Origin: Pseudomonadota bacterium | Lineage (GTDB): Bacteria; Pseudomonadota; Gammaproteobacteria; Burkholderiales; Burkholderiaceae | Assembly: GCA_021783435.1 (NCBI GenBank) | Contig: JAJXUC010000170.1 | Span: 1-8,000, forward strand | Direction of reading: 5' to 3' | Length of the DNA: 8,000 nucleotides | Part shown: in pieces, positions 5,998 to 8,000 of the stretch | Numbering within the stretch: position 1 is the stretch's first letter | Layout: the number at the start of each line of letters is the position of its first letter | The notes under the pieces: model-generated | What the model saw: only the letters and a program-made list of their open reading frames with translations | Told to the model about the DNA's origin: nothing | Database searches by the model: none | Made by a program: the position numbers and the translations under genes

Positions 5998-6765
5998 CTA
6001 GAACGGCCGCAGCGCCAGGCGCAAGATCTCGGCGCTGTAGTGCCGGGCCACCTGGATGTTGAAGCGGTCGAAGTCGATGTGGGACGTGGCATCGGCACAG
6101 TCGGAAATGCTGCGCACGGCGGCGAAGGGTACACGGTAGTCCGCGCAGACCTGGGCCACCGCAGCGCTTTCCATGTCCACCGCCAGGGCGTCCGGCAGGA
6201 CTTCGCGCAATTGCCGTACCTGATCGCCATGGTTGAAAAAGCGGTCGCCGCTGACCACCAATCCCTGATGGACTTGAGGTCTGGCAATGCCCAGCGCCTG
6301 CAGCCGTGCATGGCCGGCGGCGCTATGCAGGGTTTCGTCGACTGTGGTGCGCGCGGCATCCAGCAGATGCGCTGCCCAGTGGGGATCGGCCTTGAAGCGG
6401 CTCTTGCCGGTGAGTGGCACCTCGAAGCGGGGAAAGAGCGGCGAAGCGTCCAGATCGTGCTGCAGCAGATCGGTGGCCACGACGATATCGCCGACCTTCA
6501 CATTTCCGTCGAGGCTTCCGGCCGTGCCGGTGAACAGCAAGGCGCCACAGGCAAATTCTGTGATCAGGCTGGTGGCGGTGCAGGCCGCGGCCACCTTGCC
6601 GATGCCGCTGAGAACCATCACCACCTCGCGCCCGTACAGGCGGCCGCGGTGATAACTGCGTTGACCGTGCAACTGGGCTGGACGCGTGGGTATCAACGCC
6701 TGTAGCAATATCTGCTGCTCTTCCCTCATCGCACAGAGGATGCCGATACGGGAGGATTCGAGCAT
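5998..6765 (-). CDS. mtnN: 5'-methylthioadenosine/S-adenosylhomocysteine nucleosidase
   Basis: This 255-residue cytosolic enzyme hydrolyses the glycosidic bond of methylthioadenosine and S-adenosylhomocysteine to release adenine, part of methionine salvage and activated-methyl recycling. Family motifs appear in order: IGILCAM (7-13), SGIGKVAAA (53-61), FTGTAGSL (78-85), ATDLLQHDLD (97-106), GLVVSGDRF (168-176), VDMESAAVAQVC (196-207) and ISDCAD (220-225). By alignment with E. coli MtnN (E12, E174, D197) the catalytic residues would be E16, E199 and D222, all present. The E. coli M-E-E-E loop is M-R-E-E here (13-16). The start ATG at 6765-6763 keeps the first strand at the right place, although no Shine-Dalgarno is visible. 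It lies 33 bases after the ugpQ stop on the same strand, so the two are likely co-transcribed, and it converges with rlmL. Confidence 0.92.
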   Translation of the reverse strand: MLESSRIGILCAMREEQQILLQALIPTRPAQLHGQRSYHRGRLYGREVVMVLSGIGKVAAACTATSLITEFACGALLFTGTAGSLDGNVKVGDIVVATDLLQHDLDASPLFPRFEVPLTGKSRFKADPHWAAHLLDAARTTVDETLHSAAGHARLQALGIARPQVHQGLVVSGDRFFNHGDQVRQLREVLPDALAVDMESAAVAQVCADYRVPFAAVRSISDCADATSHIDFDRFNIQVARHYSAEILRLALRPF

Positions 6766-6798
6766 GGTTGGCTGGTTTGAACAAACGAAAGGCGCGGC

Positions 6799-7554
6799 TC
6801 AGGAACCCAGGGCGTCGGTGAAGACGCCGACGCCTGCTGCCAGGAAGCGTGCGACGCTGCTGGGGTCGTTGACAGTGTAGGCGCGCAAATTCAGCCCCAG
6901 CGCCTGAACTTCCGCGATGAAAGCGGGCGTGCACTGCGAAGCGTCCAGATGCAGGGCCGCCAGGTCCAGTGCCTGCGCCACTTCGCGCCAGCGCCTCGGC
7001 AGCCGCTCGCACAACCACGCGCGTGCCAAGTCGGGCGCGGCTTGCCGGGCACCCTGCAGGGCCGGGATCGAGAACGAGGACAGGCAGGGCTGCTGCGGCG
7101 AGCCGGCCCACAGTCGGGCGGCCTGCAGGGCGATGCGCAAGCCCCAGTCAGCCTGCCGTGCGGCGCTGGCGTCGGCGTCGGGCTTGATTTCCAGGTTCAG
7201 CCAGACATCATGGCCGGCGATCAACTCGGCCAGGTCGGCAAGGCTGGGGATGCACTCGCCGCCGAAGCGGGGGTCGAACTTGCGGCCGGCATCCACACGC
7301 GCGAGCTGGCTCCACGGCTTCCAGCTCGCACGGCCGCTGGCGGCGGTGGTGCGGTCAAGCAGGTCATCGTGCAGGAGAAAGGGGACGCCGTCCACACTCA
7401 GTTTCACGTCGCACTCGAAGGCTGTCAGCCCGGTGTCCAGGCTGGCACGAAATGCGGCGAGCGTATTTTCGGGCGCCAGCGACCCACCTCCGCGGTGGGC
7501 GATGCGCTGCGCGGGGTTGATGAAGGTGAAGGCTTCAGGCGAGTCGTCGATCAT
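6799..7554 (-). CDS. ugpQ: Glycerophosphodiester phosphodiesterase
   Basis: This 251-residue protein has no signal peptide, matching the cytosolic UgpQ type rather than periplasmic GlpQ. UgpQ hydrolyses glycerophosphodiesters to sn-glycerol 3-phosphate and an alcohol. Signature residues of the TIM-barrel family are visible: AHRGGG (19-24, H20 R21), PENT (28-31), the metal-binding pair E47 and D49 in FECDV, LHDD (61-64, H62 D63), and LEIKP (121-125, E122 K124). The C-terminal strands with 'LRAYTVNDPSSVARFLAAGVGVFTDA' (about residues 224-249) are also typical. All key residues are present and the length is normal. It is first in a likely two-gene unit with mtnN. No Ugp transporter gene is seen inside the window; the truncated divergent gene at the right edge could belong to it but this cannot be told. 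No Shine-Dalgarno precedes the ATG at 7554. Confidence 0.92.
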   Translation of the reverse strand: MIDDSPEAFTFINPAQRIAHRGGGSLAPENTLAAFRASLDTGLTAFECDVKLSVDGVPFLLHDDLLDRTTAASGRASWKPWSQLARVDAGRKFDPRFGGECIPSLADLAELIAGHDVWLNLEIKPDADASAARQADWGLRIALQAARLWAGSPQQPCLSSFSIPALQGARQAAPDLARAWLCERLPRRWREVAQALDLAALHLDASQCTPAFIAEVQALGLNLRAYTVNDPSSVARFLAAGVGVFTDALGS

Positions 7555-7555
7555 T

Positions 7556-7602
7556 ACGAAATGTGAAAGATGTGAATAAACATGTCAACAAATGCATTTC
7601 GT
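7556..7602. repeat. Inverted repeat ACGAAATG/CATTTCGT upstream of ugpQ
   Basis: ACGAAATG at 7556-7563 is the exact reverse complement of CATTTCGT at 7595-7602, with 31 bases between. The right arm overlaps the ten-base palindrome AAATGCATTT (7590-7599). The arms bracket the candidate promoter hexamers and touch the ugpQ start, so an operator role is possible. Confidence 0.4.
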
Positions 7603-7606
7603 TATA
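7583..7606 (-). promoter_or_regulatory. Possible promoter elements for ugpQ-mtnN
   Basis: On the minus strand TATAAC (7606-7601) is a good -10-like hexamer and would start a transcript about 40 bases before ugpQ, but its -35 position (GTATTT) is poor. A perfect TTGACA -35-like hexamer (7588-7583) has only weak -10 partners (CACATT or ACATTT) and would start transcription at about the start codon itself, which would fit a leaderless message. Neither pair is complete. Confidence 0.3.
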
Positions 7607-7710
7607 TCCGATCAAAATGTTCGAAATACCAGCCGCAGTAAGCCATGCGCGGGCCTGCCCATCTTGTGGGAACAAGGCGGGAAGTCCATGAAGGGGCGCA
7701 TCGACTCATT

Positions 7711-7728
7711 TATGCGTTTTTGCGCATA
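7711..7728. repeat. Inverted repeat TATGCG/CGCATA
   Basis: TATGCG (7711-7716) and CGCATA (7723-7728) are perfectly complementary across the six-base loop TTTTTG. It lies about 205 bases before the gene at 7933 and about 155 bases upstream of ugpQ. It could be a protein-binding site or a short hairpin. Confidence 0.35.
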
Positions 7729-7773
7729 GTCCGAACGTCGAGAGAGCGTTGTTTCCCATGTTTTGCTTGTACG

Positions 7774-7797
7774 TTGATCAGAAGAAAAACAGATCAA
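7774..7797. repeat. Inverted repeat TTGATC-N12-GATCAA
   Basis: TTGATC (7774-7779) and GATCAA (7792-7797) form a dyad with a purine-rich twelve-base spacer. The half sites resemble those of CRP/FNR-type boxes, but the spacing is twelve rather than four bases, so I do not assign a regulator. Confidence 0.3.
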
Positions 7798-7916
7798 AAC
7801 CATCGAAAAGACCAATTTGCTTGCCGGGGTGAAACATCATGCAATGAGTCCATCGCGTGCGACGGGAAAGCATCGATCGCGCGGATTCGCGGCCCATCCG
7901 GACCGCGAGCGACCTT

Positions 7917-7924
7917 GGAGGAAG
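7917..7924 (+). promoter_or_regulatory. Strong Shine-Dalgarno of the right-edge gene
   Basis: GGAGGAAG lies eight bases before the ATG at 7933. It is the best ribosome binding site in the right half of the window and fixes the start of the truncated gene, which has only 22 visible codons. Confidence 0.75.
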
Positions 7925-7932
7925 ATTGCACC

Positions 7933-8000
7933 ATGGCATCAAACAAGCCCCAAATCGACGCCGCCGTGCGGCGGCAATTGTTGCAGGCCGGCGTGCTCGG
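7933..8000 (+). CDS. N-terminus of an unidentified, possibly Tat-exported protein, cut by the window edge
   Basis: Twenty-two codons are visible: MASNKPQIDAAV then RRQLLQAGVL. The twin arginine followed by x-L-L and the beginning of a small-residue, hydrophobic stretch resembles the start of a twin-arginine signal peptide (consensus S/T-R-R-x-F-L-K). If so, the protein is exported folded to the periplasm, for instance a cofactor enzyme or a binding protein. The first position is Val rather than Ser/Thr and the hydrophobic core is not in view, so the signal is only suggested. The start is well supported by the GGAGGAAG sequence. It is divergent from ugpQ, with 378 bases between. The product cannot be named from this fragment. 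Confidence 0.65.
   Translation, partial: MASNKPQIDAAVRRQLLQAGVL

Larger units (their letters stand above)
7555..7932. promoter_or_regulatory. AT-rich divergent intergenic region with inverted repeats
   Basis: This 378-base stretch contains no convincing gene; the 67-codon minus frame at 7612-7815 lacks a ribosome binding site and family features. It is strikingly AT-rich at its ugpQ side (18/60 G+C at 7561-7620) and around 7741-7800 (23/60). It must carry control signals for ugpQ-mtnN (leftward) and for the gene at 7933 (rightward). It contains several inverted repeats, and GATCAAAA occurs twice (7610-7617 and 7792-7799). No terminator with a T tract is seen. Confidence 0.5.

Noticed and set aside
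5764..6705. 313-codon plus-strand open frame over the rlmL end and mtnN
   Set aside because: Shadow of two well-supported genes, with no recognisable domain.
7612..7815. 67-codon minus-strand frame in the AT-rich gap
   Set aside because: No Shine-Dalgarno, no family features, and it runs through the inverted repeats.
1..8000. CRISPR arrays, tRNA or rRNA genes
   Set aside because: No regularly spaced direct repeats, no tRNA-like T-loop and acceptor pairing, and no conserved rRNA segments were seen on either strand.

Overview
The window looks like a piece of a high-GC proteobacterial chromosome, most likely a betaproteobacterium of the Burkholderiales. This rests on family resemblance and base composition only: a free-standing RlmL rather than the fused RlmKL, a PhnD-type binding protein, and the style of the mtnN and ugpQ genes. 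It divides into an accessory left part (about 1-3200) and a housekeeping right part (about 3600-8000). Counts by eye of single 60-base rows illustrate the contrast: 29/60 G+C at 2461-2520 inside the DUF2971-type gene, against 44/60 at 5401-5460 inside rlmL.

Left part. On the minus strand there is first the N-terminus of an IS1182-like transposase running off the left edge (1-61). Next, also on the minus strand, comes a compact three-gene cassette read right to left: a 91-residue unknown protein (1898-1623), a GIY-YIG-like nuclease (1549-833) and a DUF6884-like protein (836-177). The last two overlap by ATGA, and all three have clear Shine-Dalgarno sequences. Immediately upstream of the cassette, on the plus strand, lies a decayed C-terminus of a tyrosine recombinase (about 1947-2076), recognisable by its YLGIEVEDALDIAEQIEI tail. 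A DUF2971-family gene follows on the plus strand (2247-3173). Transposase, integrase remnant, nuclease cassette and DUF2971 gene together look like a decayed mobile island with possible defence cargo. No function in this part has been shown.

Right part. After a 450-base gap without a convincing gene (3174-3625) come an exported PhnD-type solute-binding protein (minus, 3626-4585) and, divergent from it, the 23S rRNA methyltransferase rlmL (plus, 4736-5974). Convergent with rlmL is a probable two-gene unit on the minus strand, ugpQ (glycerophosphodiester phosphodiesterase, 7554-6799) followed by mtnN (MTA/SAH nucleosidase, 6765-5998). RlmL makes S-adenosylhomocysteine and MtnN degrades it, a metabolic link but not an operon.

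Right edge. An AT-rich divergent intergenic region (7555-7932; 18/60 G+C at 7561-7620) with several inverted repeats separates ugpQ from the start of a plus-strand gene at 7933. That gene has an excellent ribosome binding site and a twin-arginine-like N-terminus, and is cut by the window edge.
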